A stretch of 64,000 bases of DNA, taken from contig NZ_JBHUMY010000001.1 of NCBI RefSeq assembly GCF_042685365.1, positions 1-64,000 on the forward strand. Reading direction: 5' to 3'. The notes beneath the pieces were generated by a model. That model had not been told where the DNA came from, ran no database searches, and saw only the letters and a list, made by a program, of their open reading frames with translations. The DNA comes from Paenibacillus_AP thailandensis. Lineage in GTDB: Bacteria > Bacillota > Bacilli > Paenibacillales > Paenibacillaceae. Both the position numbers and the translations under genes were made by a program. Each line of letters starts with the position of its first letter. Position 1 is the stretch's first letter. Shown in pieces: positions 32,549 through 40,942 of the stretch.

Positions 32549-33427
32549 TCATGAATAAGAGGCGCGGTCCGCTCGCAGCACGCGAAACTGCAGCCATGTA
32601 ATCAACGCGATAAGCAGCAGAAAAAACATGGACGCCGCGGAAGCCAAACCAAACGAGTAGTTCGTAAACGCCGTGTTATAGATAAAAGTCGACAATATCT
32701 CCGTCGAATATACGGGACCGCCGCCCGTCATCGTAAAGACAAGATCAAACGCCTTAAACGATTGAATGGTCGTATACGACACGACCACGGCAGCAGCCGG
32801 AGCGAGCAGCGGCCACGTGACCCGGAAGAAAACCTGCAGCCGCGTTCCGCCGTCCAGCTTGGCCGCTTCCAGCAGCTCGCGCGGAATGCTTTGCAGCCCC
32901 GCCACGAACAAGATGACCATCTGACCGATATGGGCCCACGACTGCACGGCCGCAAGCGAAAAAATGGCGATATGTGCGTCGCCCAGCCAATTTTGCGAAA
33001 GAACCGGCAACCCGATCCGGTCCAAGACGCCGTTAATGAGGCCGAGGGACGGATCGTACATAAACGTCCATATGAATCCGACCGACACCGACGACAGGAT
33101 TGTCGGCACGAAATAAAGCGAGCGAAGCGCTGTCGACGCTTTGGAATTGCGCTGAAGCATCAGCGCCAGAACAAGCGAGGCGACCGTCTGGCAGAAGACG
33201 ACCGCAAGCATGAACTTTAAGTTGTTGCCGATCGATTTGCGGAACACGATATGTTCGGTTAACGTCGCGTAGTTGTCGAGCCCGATATACCGGTAGGACG
33301 GCGATAAGCCGTCCCAGTCCGTAAACGAATAGTAAAAGCCGGACAATGTCGGATAAACGAACAAGGCGAGATAAAGGACGGTGCCGGGCGCAAAAAACAG
33401 CAGCAGAATCCGTTTTCCGTTCTTCAT
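32549..33427 (-). CDS. Carbohydrate ABC transporter permease, MalF type
   Basis: A 292-residue permease with six membrane spans; 'LFFAPGTVLYLALFVYP' is the first, and the EAA loop 'LLEAAKLDGGTRLQVFFRV' is near residue 195. The start is the ATG at 33427, one base after the binding-protein stop codon region; the frame runs to 33499 within the binding-protein gene without support. The ribosome site (GGGAAAATAAA) is weak, implying translational coupling. It pairs with the MalG-type permease in the importer associated with the SsuD-like enzyme. Confidence 0.9.
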   Translation of the reverse strand: MKNGKRILLLFFAPGTVLYLALFVYPTLSGFYYSFTDWDGLSPSYRYIGLDNYATLTEHIVFRKSIGNNLKFMLAVVFCQTVASLVLALMLQRNSKASTALRSLYFVPTILSSVSVGFIWTFMYDPSLGLINGVLDRIGLPVLSQNWLGDAHIAIFSLAAVQSWAHIGQMVILFVAGLQSIPRELLEAAKLDGGTRLQVFFRVTWPLLAPAAAVVVSYTTIQSFKAFDLVFTMTGGGPVYSTEILSTFIYNTAFTNYSFGLASAASMFFLLLIALITWLQFRVLRADRASYS

Positions 33428-33428
33428 T

Positions 33429-34691
33429 TTATTTTCCCAGCTGCTGGCCGACGATCGCCTGCGCGTCCTCGGCCGCCTGCTCCGCCGACGTTCCGCCAAG
33501 CACCGCTTGGATCGAGCTCGTTACCGCCGTTTGGATTTCGGTATTCGTGATTGTGAAGCGCGGCTGGAAACGCGTTTTTTTCGTCGTCCATTCGGCGACC
33601 GCCTTCAATTCGGCGCTTGTGTACTCGACGTTTTGCACCGTTACGTTTTGCCCCGTGGCGTTGGCATATTCGCCTGCGTTTTCCGCTTCGCTCAGAAACG
33701 CGATAAATTTTTTCGCTTCCTCCGGATGCTTGGACTTGCCGTTGACGGCAAGCATAAACGTCGTCGTATGGATGCCTTCGTAGACTGCCTGGTCAGCCGG
33801 CACCGTAATCGGAGCGAGCAGCTTTTGCTCCAGATTCGGGTTATTTTTTTTGTTTTGCGCAAGCTGGTAAGAGCCCGTTGCCAGGATGGCCGCTTTCTCC
33901 TGCACGAACAAAGCGCCTGCGCCTTGATCCTTCGTTCCGAGCGCGTCTTTCTGGAAATACCCTTTATCGTTCAGCTCTTTAATTTGCGACAGCGTCTTGA
34001 CCCACCATTCGTCGGTCAGCTTCGTTTCGCCGGCTTCAAGCTTCTTGAAAATGTCGGGATCGGGCGCGTTGTTCATAACCATCGTGTTCATAAACTGGCC
34101 CGGTCCGATGTCCGCCCCGGGGAAAGCGATCGGAACGATGCCTTCCTGCTTCAGCTTCTCCGCCATGGCAAGGAAACCGTCCCAGTCGGCAGGCGGCTCC
34201 AGACCGTATTTCTCGAACAGCTTAACGTTATAAATCGGCATGTTGTAGACGAGCTGGTACGGCAGCGCATACTGCTTGCCCTCTTTTTGCCCCGCTTCGA
34301 TCAAGGAAGGCGTATAGCTCGATACAAACGCCTCTCCGGTCAAATCCGTAAACAAGCCGGCTTTGGCGATCGCTTCGAATTGAGCGCCCGGAAACGATGT
34401 GAACACGTCGCCGACCGAGCCGTCCAGCAGCTTCGCTTGAACGGTCGTCTGATATTGATCCGACGGAAACACCTGCTGCTCCACTTTAATGCCCGGATTT
34501 TCCGCTTCGAATTTCGCGATGAGCGAGTCGAACGCTTGAGCGTCCTCTCCGCGCCAATGCACGAAGCTGACCGTTACGGCGTCTGCGCTTCCGCCCGAAG
34601 CCGGGGAACCGCCGGTTTCATTCGATCCGCAGGCGGCAATCGCCGAGATCATAAACGCTGCTATAAGCACAAGAAACGTATGTCGCTTCAT
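33429..34691 (-). CDS. Extracellular solute-binding lipoprotein, family 1
   Basis: A 420-residue lipoprotein with signal peptide and lipobox 'SAIAAC' (Cys 21). The mature protein has the sugar-binding family-1 pattern: 'AFDSLIAKFEAENPGIKVE', 'GSVGDVFTSFPG', 'YALPYQLVYNMPIYN'. It is second in the operon, 30 bases after the SsuD-like gene, and precedes the two permeases. Its ligand is unknown; the association with an alkanesulfonate-type monooxygenase suggests a sulfonated sugar or polyol. Confidence 0.9.
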   Translation of the reverse strand: MKRHTFLVLIAAFMISAIAACGSNETGGSPASGGSADAVTVSFVHWRGEDAQAFDSLIAKFEAENPGIKVEQQVFPSDQYQTTVQAKLLDGSVGDVFTSFPGAQFEAIAKAGLFTDLTGEAFVSSYTPSLIEAGQKEGKQYALPYQLVYNMPIYNVKLFEKYGLEPPADWDGFLAMAEKLKQEGIVPIAFPGADIGPGQFMNTMVMNNAPDPDIFKKLEAGETKLTDEWWVKTLSQIKELNDKGYFQKDALGTKDQGAGALFVQEKAAILATGSYQLAQNKKNNPNLEQKLLAPITVPADQAVYEGIHTTTFMLAVNGKSKHPEEAKKFIAFLSEAENAGEYANATGQNVTVQNVEYTSAELKAVAEWTTKKTRFQPRFTITNTEIQTAVTSSIQAVLGGTSAEQAAEDAQAIVGQQLGK

Positions 34692-34721
34692 AATCGTTCA
34701 CTTCCCATCTTTTTCGTATTA

Positions 34722-35864
34722 TTACGGGCGAGCGGCTTCCCGCTCCGCCAGCTTGCGGCGAAGCAGCGGCATTAACAGCCGTCCCGAGATCTGAGCTTCT
34801 TCCAAATGCGGATATCCCGATAAAATAAACGTGCTGACCCCGGCGTCTACGAATTCAAGCAGCCGGTCCGAAATTTGCTCCGGCGTTCCGACGAAAGCGA
34901 CGCCGCCTCCGCCGCGAACGGCGGTAAGTCCCGACCACAGGTTCGGTCCGATCATGTAATTTTCCTTCTGGGACCGGCTCCACAGCTCCATCTGGCGCTT
35001 CTGGTTCACCGCGTCGCTCTCCGCGTGCAGCTTGGCCCTTTCGTCCAGCGTCTCCCGGTCGACCCGGCTTATAATCCGCCAAGCGGCGGCCCAGGCTTCT
35101 TCTTCCGTTTCGCGGACGACGATCTGCGCCCGAATGCCGTATTTCAGCTCGCGGCGGATGCCTTTCGTTTCATCCAGCTCCTTCAAGTAGCCCTTCATGC
35201 CCGCAATCTGCTCCTTGATCCAGTCCAGCGGCTCCGTCCACATCAGGTATACGTCGGCGATTTCCGCTGCCGTCCGCTTGCCGGCTTCGGAGCTGCCTCC
35301 GAAATAAAGCGGCGGATGCGGACGCTGGACGACCGGCGGCTTGCACATTCCGCCCTCCAGCTCGTAATAGCTGCCGCTATAGTCGAATCCGGGCTGCGAC
35401 GGGTCATGCGATTGCGCCCACACGCCTTTGACGATTTCCATAAACTCCTTCGTCCGGGCGTAGCGGTCGTCATGGCTGTTATGAAGCTTGTCTCCGGTCG
35501 CCTTCAAATCCTCTTTATAATGACCGGCGACGACATTGATCAGCACCCGTCCTCCCGACATTTGATCCAGCGTGGCCGCCATTCTGGCCGACAGCACCGG
35601 ATTCATCAGGCCGGGCCGCATGGCGACGAGCGTTTTCAGTTTGTTCGTATGGGAAGCCACCCACGAGCCGACCACCCAGGAATCAAGACAATCGCCCCCG
35701 GTCGGGATAAGCGCAAATTCGTAACCCGCTTCCTCCGCGGCTCTAGCAACCTTGATCAAATAATCGTCCGTCGGTTTCCGCTCAGGCGGAACGCCGATAA
35801 ATTCGCCGTCCCCCGTCGTCGGGATAAACCAGCCGATCTGCACGCTTGAATCGAATTGACTCAT
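34722..35864 (-). CDS. SsuD-like FMNH2-dependent alkanesulfonate monooxygenase
   Basis: A 380-residue LLM-class monooxygenase of the SsuD branch: 'IGWFIPTTGDGEFIGVPPE', 'ARAAEEAGYEFALIPTGG', 'LSARMAATLDQMSGGRVLINVVAGHYKEDL', 'PPLYFGGSSEAGK'. SsuD enzymes oxidise sulfonates to aldehydes and sulfite using reduced FMN supplied by a partner reductase; the sulfoquinovose monooxygenase of the sulfo-SMO pathway belongs to the same branch. The start is the ATG at 35864 with GGAAGGAAC eight bases upstream. It leads an operon with a family-1 sugar-binding protein and MalF/MalG-type permeases and is divergent from an AraC regulator. No flavin reductase or GH31 enzyme is in the window. Confidence 0.85.
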   Translation of the reverse strand: MSQFDSSVQIGWFIPTTGDGEFIGVPPERKPTDDYLIKVARAAEEAGYEFALIPTGGDCLDSWVVGSWVASHTNKLKTLVAMRPGLMNPVLSARMAATLDQMSGGRVLINVVAGHYKEDLKATGDKLHNSHDDRYARTKEFMEIVKGVWAQSHDPSQPGFDYSGSYYELEGGMCKPPVVQRPHPPLYFGGSSEAGKRTAAEIADVYLMWTEPLDWIKEQIAGMKGYLKELDETKGIRRELKYGIRAQIVVRETEEEAWAAAWRIISRVDRETLDERAKLHAESDAVNQKRQMELWSRSQKENYMIGPNLWSGLTAVRGGGGVAFVGTPEQISDRLLEFVDAGVSTFILSGYPHLEEAQISGRLLMPLLRRKLAEREAARP

Positions 35865-36138
35865 AATCAAGTTCCTTCCTTGCCGGGCGGCATTCGCCCT
35901 TATTTTTCTGCGGCGATGAGCGCTCATCGCCGTTTGATATTGTCCGGCCGAATAATTCCTACAAAACTGGTATGAATAATGCCTATTGGAATCATAGCAA
36001 CGACGTCAAATGCAAGCAATGTCAATTTGCGTGGAACGTTTTTTAGCATTTTGTGGTATTCCATAATCCATCGCTCTATGATATAGTTTTCCTAGCGGAA
36101 AGGTTGTATTTAAGGCGTTCAAAGGGGGGTCAACAGCT

Positions 36139-37053
36139 ATGCGCCCGAACATGAGAGAAGAGCATAACGAATTTCTGGAGATCTACTTCTTGAATCCTTC
36201 ATCCTTCGAAATGGCCGGGGCGGCGTGGCCGATCCGGGTCGGCCATAACGCGGCCAAGCCCCATTACCGCATCGGTCCGCGCATAACGCCGTATTATTAC
36301 CTGATGTTCGTGCTGGACGGCGAAGGAACGTTTATCCAGCATAACCGCACCTACCCGCTCCGGCGTCACGATATGTTCTGCTTATTCCCGCAAGTGACGC
36401 ATGAATATTATACGAACCCCGAAAAGCCGCTAAAAAAACTGTTTGTCGCGTTTGACGGCAAAGGCGCGCTCAAGCTGCTGGAGCGCGCGGGGCTAAGCGC
36501 AAGACAGCCCCATAGGCCGGGCGTATTGACCGAGGAAGCTATTGGCCTTTTGTGGTCGCTGACGGAGCTGATCGGCAAAGGGGAAACGAATTATACCGAT
36601 TTGGAGCGGTTAAGCGCCTTTTATCGCATATTCGATTGCTTGTCTCATCTCGCGTCGGAAGCGGATCACGCCGAAGCGCATTCGGCCTCTTGGCTGCACA
36701 GAGGCAAGGAAATATTATCCATTCATTATAACGACGGCATCGCCATCGAGCAGGTTGCGCAATACGTCGGGGTCGACCGCACCCATTTCAGCAAGCAATT
36801 CCGCAAGACGTTCGGCTTGTCGCCCGTTCAATATATTCAAAGTCTCAAAATGAAAGAAGCAAAGCTGCTCCTGCTGCAAACGGATTATAAAATAAGCGAA
36901 ATCGCCCAGTCTGTCGGTTACCCCGACGTGTTCTCGTTTTCCAGAGCTTTCAAGAAGCTTGCCGGAATGTCTCCGAACCGCTATCGACAAGGATTGGCGG
37001 ACGGAACGGTTGCGCCCCCGACCGTAACGGACGATCTTGCCTCGCATCGATAG
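36139..37053 (+). CDS. AraC-family regulator with cupin-like sensor domain
   Basis: A 304-residue soluble regulator. The N-terminal about 150 residues are a cupin-type ligand domain ('ITPYYYLMFVLDGEGTF', 'YPLRRHDMFCLFP'); the C-terminal about 100 residues are the double helix-turn-helix ('IAIEQVAQYVGVDRTHFSKQF' in part, then 'ISEIAQSVGYPDVFSFSRAF'). AAGGGGGGT lies before the ATG. It is divergent from the SsuD-like gene across about 270 bases, so it most likely activates that operon in response to the imported compound or a metabolite. No transmembrane segment is present, unlike the regulator at 15095. Confidence 0.88.
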   Translation: MRPNMREEHNEFLEIYFLNPSSFEMAGAAWPIRVGHNAAKPHYRIGPRITPYYYLMFVLDGEGTFIQHNRTYPLRRHDMFCLFPQVTHEYYTNPEKPLKKLFVAFDGKGALKLLERAGLSARQPHRPGVLTEEAIGLLWSLTELIGKGETNYTDLERLSAFYRIFDCLSHLASEADHAEAHSASWLHRGKEILSIHYNDGIAIEQVAQYVGVDRTHFSKQFRKTFGLSPVQYIQSLKMKEAKLLLLQTDYKISEIAQSVGYPDVFSFSRAFKKLAGMSPNRYRQGLADGTVAPPTVTDDLASHR

Positions 37054-37192
37054 CGCTGTCCGCAGCAAAAAGCCGCGGAGCGCCATGCCCCGTGGACAAA
37101 CGTTTCCTTATTCATCGCAGCTTATCCGTGTTAAATATCGACTGTTTCATGGCGGCTTCCGGCAACATACCCGGATAGATGGCGACAGCCCG

Positions 37193-38134
37193 TTATTCCT
37201 TTACGCTGCCGACGTTTAAACCGACAACGAAATATTTCTGGAGAAACGGATAGACGAGAAGAATCGGGACCGACGCGACGATCGTCACCGCAGCCCGAAT
37301 GGATAGCGGCGTCACCATCTCGGCGGCCGAATCTTTCGTCATGCCCGCTCCCGCCGCCACGCTCGGATTGCTGTTGGAATTCATGCTCGAGGACAGCAGC
37401 TTCATCAGTTCGTATTGCAACGTGCTCAGCTCCTGCTTCGACGATGTATAAAGGAAGGCGTCGAACCAAGAGTTCCACGCTCCGACGGCGACGAACAAAG
37501 CGATCGTAGCGAGCACCGGCTTGCATAGCGGAAAGATGATTTGAAGAAAAATTTTAAAGTCCCCCGCCCCGTCCATCCGTGCCGATTCGACCAGGCTTTC
37601 CGAAAGCGATCCGATGTAGGTCCGAATGACGATCATATTAAAGGCGCTGATCATGGAAGGGATGACGTACACCCAGAAGCTGTTCAGCAGATGCAAATCT
37701 TTGATGAGGAAATAACCCGGGATAAGCCCCGCGTTAAAATACATCGTTAAAATAAAGATAAGCGTAATCGGCTTGCGGAACACATATTCGCGGCGGCTTA
37801 ACGTATAAGCCAGCATCGTCGTCAAAAAGACGTTCAGCACGGTCGACAGCACGGTCCTCGCCACCGAAATGAGGAAAGCGTCATAGATCGTTCCCGAAAC
37901 GAACACCGCTTTGTAATTTTGCAGCGTCCATTCTCTCGGCAGCAAATAAATGCCGCCGCGAATCGTGTCGTTGCCCGCATTCAGCGATACGGCGATCGTG
38001 TTCAGAAACGGATACAGCGTCACGACGAGCAAACAAATCATAAATATCGTGTTCAGCGTGTGAAACACGGCCGGTTCGGCCCTGCCGCTTGAGATGCCTC
38101 CCCGCATACCCGGCCGGATTTGGCTTTTGTCCAT
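37193..38134 (-). CDS. ABC transporter permease, LplC/YtcP type
   Basis: A 313-residue permease with six membrane spans. The EAA loop 'LVESARMDGAGDFKIFLQI' lies near residue 190 and the C-terminus 'YFVVGLNVGSVKE' is diagnostic of the LplC/YtcP group. A loop near residue 255 to 280 is Ser/Asn/Ala-rich and longer than the corresponding loop of the permease at 20368. It starts directly where the LplB-type gene stops. It is the third gene of the importer that follows the kinase and regulators. Confidence 0.9.
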   Translation of the reverse strand: MDKSQIRPGMRGGISSGRAEPAVFHTLNTIFMICLLVVTLYPFLNTIAVSLNAGNDTIRGGIYLLPREWTLQNYKAVFVSGTIYDAFLISVARTVLSTVLNVFLTTMLAYTLSRREYVFRKPITLIFILTMYFNAGLIPGYFLIKDLHLLNSFWVYVIPSMISAFNMIVIRTYIGSLSESLVESARMDGAGDFKIFLQIIFPLCKPVLATIALFVAVGAWNSWFDAFLYTSSKQELSTLQYELMKLLSSSMNSNSNPSVAAGAGMTKDSAAEMVTPLSIRAAVTIVASVPILLVYPFLQKYFVVGLNVGSVKE

Positions 38135-39097
38135 CTATAACAACCTCTCTTCCCCAAGCCGCTTTGCGGTCCAGTTCGCGATCAGCAGCATCGCGACGCT
38201 GACGACCGTTTTGAAAATGCCGCCCGCGGTCGCAAGCGAATAGTTGCCCTGCGAGATGCCGTATTTCAGTACGAAAATGTCGATCGTCTCCGACCAGTCG
38301 ACGACCAGCCCGTTGCCAAGCAAATATTGCACCTCAAAGCCCGCTTCCAAAATATGGCCGATCGACATGATAAGCAAAATGACAATGGTGGACTTGATGC
38401 CGGGCAGCGTAACATGGAGCATCTTCCGGTAACGGCTTGCCCCGTCGATTTCGGCCGCTTCGTAAAGCGCAGGATCGATAGAGGCGATGGCCGCCAAATA
38501 AATGATCGTATTCCAGCCGACCTCTTTCCACACATGGGAAGCGCCGACGATTCCCCAGAAATATTCGCCTTTGCTAAGCCACAGAATCGGTTCGTCGATC
38601 AAATGCAGCTTCAGCAATATATCGTTAACGATGCCGTCGGAAGCAAGCGACGTAGCCACAATGCCCGTTACGATAACCCAAGACAGGAAATGGGGCAAAT
38701 ACGAAATGGTTTGAACCGTTCTTTTCCAAACGACCTTCTTGATTTCATTCAGCAAGAGCGCCAGCACAATGGCCGTAACAAAGCCCAGCACCAGGTTGAC
38801 GAGGCTCATGCCAAGCGTATTCCGGAGCACCCTAAGGAAATTGTCGTCGGTAAACAAAAACTTGAAATGCTTAAAGCCTACCCACGTCTGCTCGCCGAAG
38901 CTCCGCGCCGGCTTATAGTCCTGAAACGCCATCGACCAGCCCCAAACGGGCACGTAGGCGAACAAAATAATATAAAGCATAAGCGGAACCGACATAAAAA
39001 TAAGCTGCTTTTGCCCCTTTATGACGTTCCATGTTACAAGACGCTTTGTTTTCGAAGCCGTCAAGGCGGCTTTCGTTTCCGGTATCGTTTCTTCCAT
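38135..39097 (-). CDS. ABC transporter permease, LplB/YteP type
   Basis: A 320-residue permease with about six membrane spans, a 35-residue cytoplasmic start, 'WGWSMAFQDYKPARSFGEQTW' split around residue 55 to 75, and EAA loop 'LYEAAEIDGASRYRKMLHV' near residue 215. Second importer gene, 60 bases after the binding-protein gene. It forms the channel with the LplC-type subunit and is likely powered by a shared MsmX-type ATPase. Confidence 0.9.
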   Translation of the reverse strand: MEETIPETKAALTASKTKRLVTWNVIKGQKQLIFMSVPLMLYIILFAYVPVWGWSMAFQDYKPARSFGEQTWVGFKHFKFLFTDDNFLRVLRNTLGMSLVNLVLGFVTAIVLALLLNEIKKVVWKRTVQTISYLPHFLSWVIVTGIVATSLASDGIVNDILLKLHLIDEPILWLSKGEYFWGIVGASHVWKEVGWNTIIYLAAIASIDPALYEAAEIDGASRYRKMLHVTLPGIKSTIVILLIMSIGHILEAGFEVQYLLGNGLVVDWSETIDIFVLKYGISQGNYSLATAGGIFKTVVSVAMLLIANWTAKRLGEERLL

Positions 39098-39157
39098 ACA
39101 AACGCTCTCCCTATATTCGGAAAGAGGAAGGCTGCCCCTCCTCTTCCCAATCTCATA

Positions 39158-40843
39158 TCACTTGCTCCAGTTTTCGATCCGCCATCGGATCTGCTCGTTG
39201 ATTTTGTCTTCGTACGCTTTTACGTTAACTTTGCCGATCTCGGCCGTGTATTCCGACCAGACCTTGTCGAACTCGCCGGGTTTGGCGAGAATCGCCTGCG
39301 GCAAATATTTGGTGGACAATTCGTTAAGCCTCGTATTGGCGATTTTCGCCTCCGAGCCTTCCACCAGATCGATCGTCCATGCCGGATAATAAACCTCGTT
39401 TTCCGGCGGCTCGCTGAAGAAGTCGACGTAGCTGGTATACCCGTAGGCGTCCAGTATTTTTTTGTCGTACGGATCGAGACCCGCCTGATATTCCTCCGGC
39501 TGGGCGGAAGCGTCCGTCGAATTGCCGTCGCTGAAGCTGCCTTCGATCTTGGGCAAGTATCCGTATAAGGTGTCGGCTTTGTTGGCGAGCTTCCAGGTGT
39601 TGTCGTTGAATTTGTCTCGCTGCTCCTGCGTCTTCATAAAGCGGCCGTCCTTCACGATATAATCCTCGCCCTCGACGCCCCATGTGAACAGCTTCTGCCA
39701 ATCTTCTTGAATCAGCGTATCGAGCAGCTTGATGATTTTGACCGGGTCTTTCGCGTTGACGCTGATGCCGAAGCCGTTGTTCAAATTAAGCGGAGCGCGG
39801 TCCCGGTAATGATCCTTGATGCTCGTATCGTAGACGAGAGGAAGGCCGACGTAGGTCCGCTCCAGCTTTTTCTGCGTCAGCAGCGCGTTTTCCGCGTTTT
39901 GGAAATTCCAATGCTGGTCGAACATGCCAAGCACCGTGCCGCTGGAAAGTTTGGCCAAGTATTGATCGTAGTTCTGGACGAACGTCTCTTTGTCGATAAG
40001 CCCCTTTTGATTCATTTCGTTCAACTTTTGGTAATACCGCTTCGCGTAGTCCTTGTCCGCGAAAATTTCCGCCACGCCGTCCTTCACGACGACGCCGCCG
40101 TCGTTCGGGTGGCCGATCAGATGCTGCGGCGCGTTAAACAATCCCCAGTTCCGCCAGTCGTAGTTCAATATTTCGAATCCGATCGTCGGACTGCCGTCGA
40201 TGGTCGGATATTTCTCCTTGTATTTGGCGATTAAGTCGAAATATTCGTCCAGCGTATTCACTTTCGGATAACCGAACTCCTCGAGCACCGCCTTTTGAAT
40301 CCAGAAGGCCGGCCCGGCGTAATAGGTGCTGTTCAGCTTGCCGTTAAAAACGCCGTAGTTCGGCAAAATGTAAATATGTCCGTCGTTCGGATCTTTCATC
40401 ATGTTCCAATACTTCTCGTAATGCTTTTTCAGGTTAGGCGCATGTTCCTCGATCAAATCTTCCAGAGGAATATAAGCGCCGGCCGCGGTCAGCTTCGTGC
40501 TGCCGGTCATCAAATCCGGATAATCCGATCCGGCGATCATGACCCCCAGCTTCTGGTTCAAGTCCCCGGCGAGAAACTCGAAATTGAAGCTTGCGCCAAG
40601 CTCGTCCTTGATCTTTTTGTAAATTTTGTTGTCCGGCGTCGGCTGCTGCCCGGCCGCTCCGATAAAGACGCTGATTTCAAACGGTTCAACCTTGTTCGGG
40701 TCGCCGCCGGCCGTTGCGGTCGCTCCGGCGTTGCCCCCGTTATCGGATTGCGCGCCGCCGCTGCAGCCCGACAGCACAACGGTCAACGCCAATAACGCCG
40801 TCAGACCGAACCGCAGCAAAGCGGTTGTCGTCTTGCCCCCCAT
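39158..40843 (-). CDS. ABC transporter solute-binding lipoprotein (LplA-like)
   Basis: A 561-residue lipoprotein; signal peptide with lipobox 'VVLSGC' (Cys about 27), Gly/Ala/Asn-rich linker, then the large family-1 binding fold ('GVMIAGSDYPDLMTGS', 'GHIYILPNYGVFNGK'). The start is the ATG at 40843, just after GGAGGTGG; a codon five earlier is inside that site. It is the first importer gene after the kinase/regulator genes on the same strand, with cre-like sites in the 100-base gap. The ligand is probably a plant or microbial oligosaccharide; the sequence does not say which. Confidence 0.9.
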   Translation of the reverse strand: MGGKTTTALLRFGLTALLALTVVLSGCSGGAQSDNGGNAGATATAGGDPNKVEPFEISVFIGAAGQQPTPDNKIYKKIKDELGASFNFEFLAGDLNQKLGVMIAGSDYPDLMTGSTKLTAAGAYIPLEDLIEEHAPNLKKHYEKYWNMMKDPNDGHIYILPNYGVFNGKLNSTYYAGPAFWIQKAVLEEFGYPKVNTLDEYFDLIAKYKEKYPTIDGSPTIGFEILNYDWRNWGLFNAPQHLIGHPNDGGVVVKDGVAEIFADKDYAKRYYQKLNEMNQKGLIDKETFVQNYDQYLAKLSSGTVLGMFDQHWNFQNAENALLTQKKLERTYVGLPLVYDTSIKDHYRDRAPLNLNNGFGISVNAKDPVKIIKLLDTLIQEDWQKLFTWGVEGEDYIVKDGRFMKTQEQRDKFNDNTWKLANKADTLYGYLPKIEGSFSDGNSTDASAQPEEYQAGLDPYDKKILDAYGYTSYVDFFSEPPENEVYYPAWTIDLVEGSEAKIANTRLNELSTKYLPQAILAKPGEFDKVWSEYTAEIGKVNVKAYEDKINEQIRWRIENWSK

Positions 40844-40879
40844 ATCTTCCACCTCCATCGTTTTTTTCGCAGGCTTTCT

Positions 40880-40914
40880 GTAAGCCCTTACAAATCTATT
40901 GTAAAAGCGCTTCT
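40880..40914. promoter_or_regulatory. Two cre-like elements upstream of the importer
   Basis: TGTAAGCCCTTACA (40880 to 40893) is a near-palindrome close to the CcpA consensus, lacking the central CG. TTGTAAAAGCGCTTC (40900 to 40914) shares AAAAGCGCTT with the site at 13144. Both lie 35 to 70 bases before the binding-protein start. Confidence 0.45.
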
Positions 40915-40942
40915 CGTCCCGAACTATGACCGAATTAAAGCT

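Noticed and set aside
33381..34775. 464-codon plus-strand frame opposite the sugar-binding lipoprotein gene
   Set aside because: Antisense shadow; Arg/Phe/Leu-rich without motifs, while the minus strand has a lipobox and binding-protein pattern.
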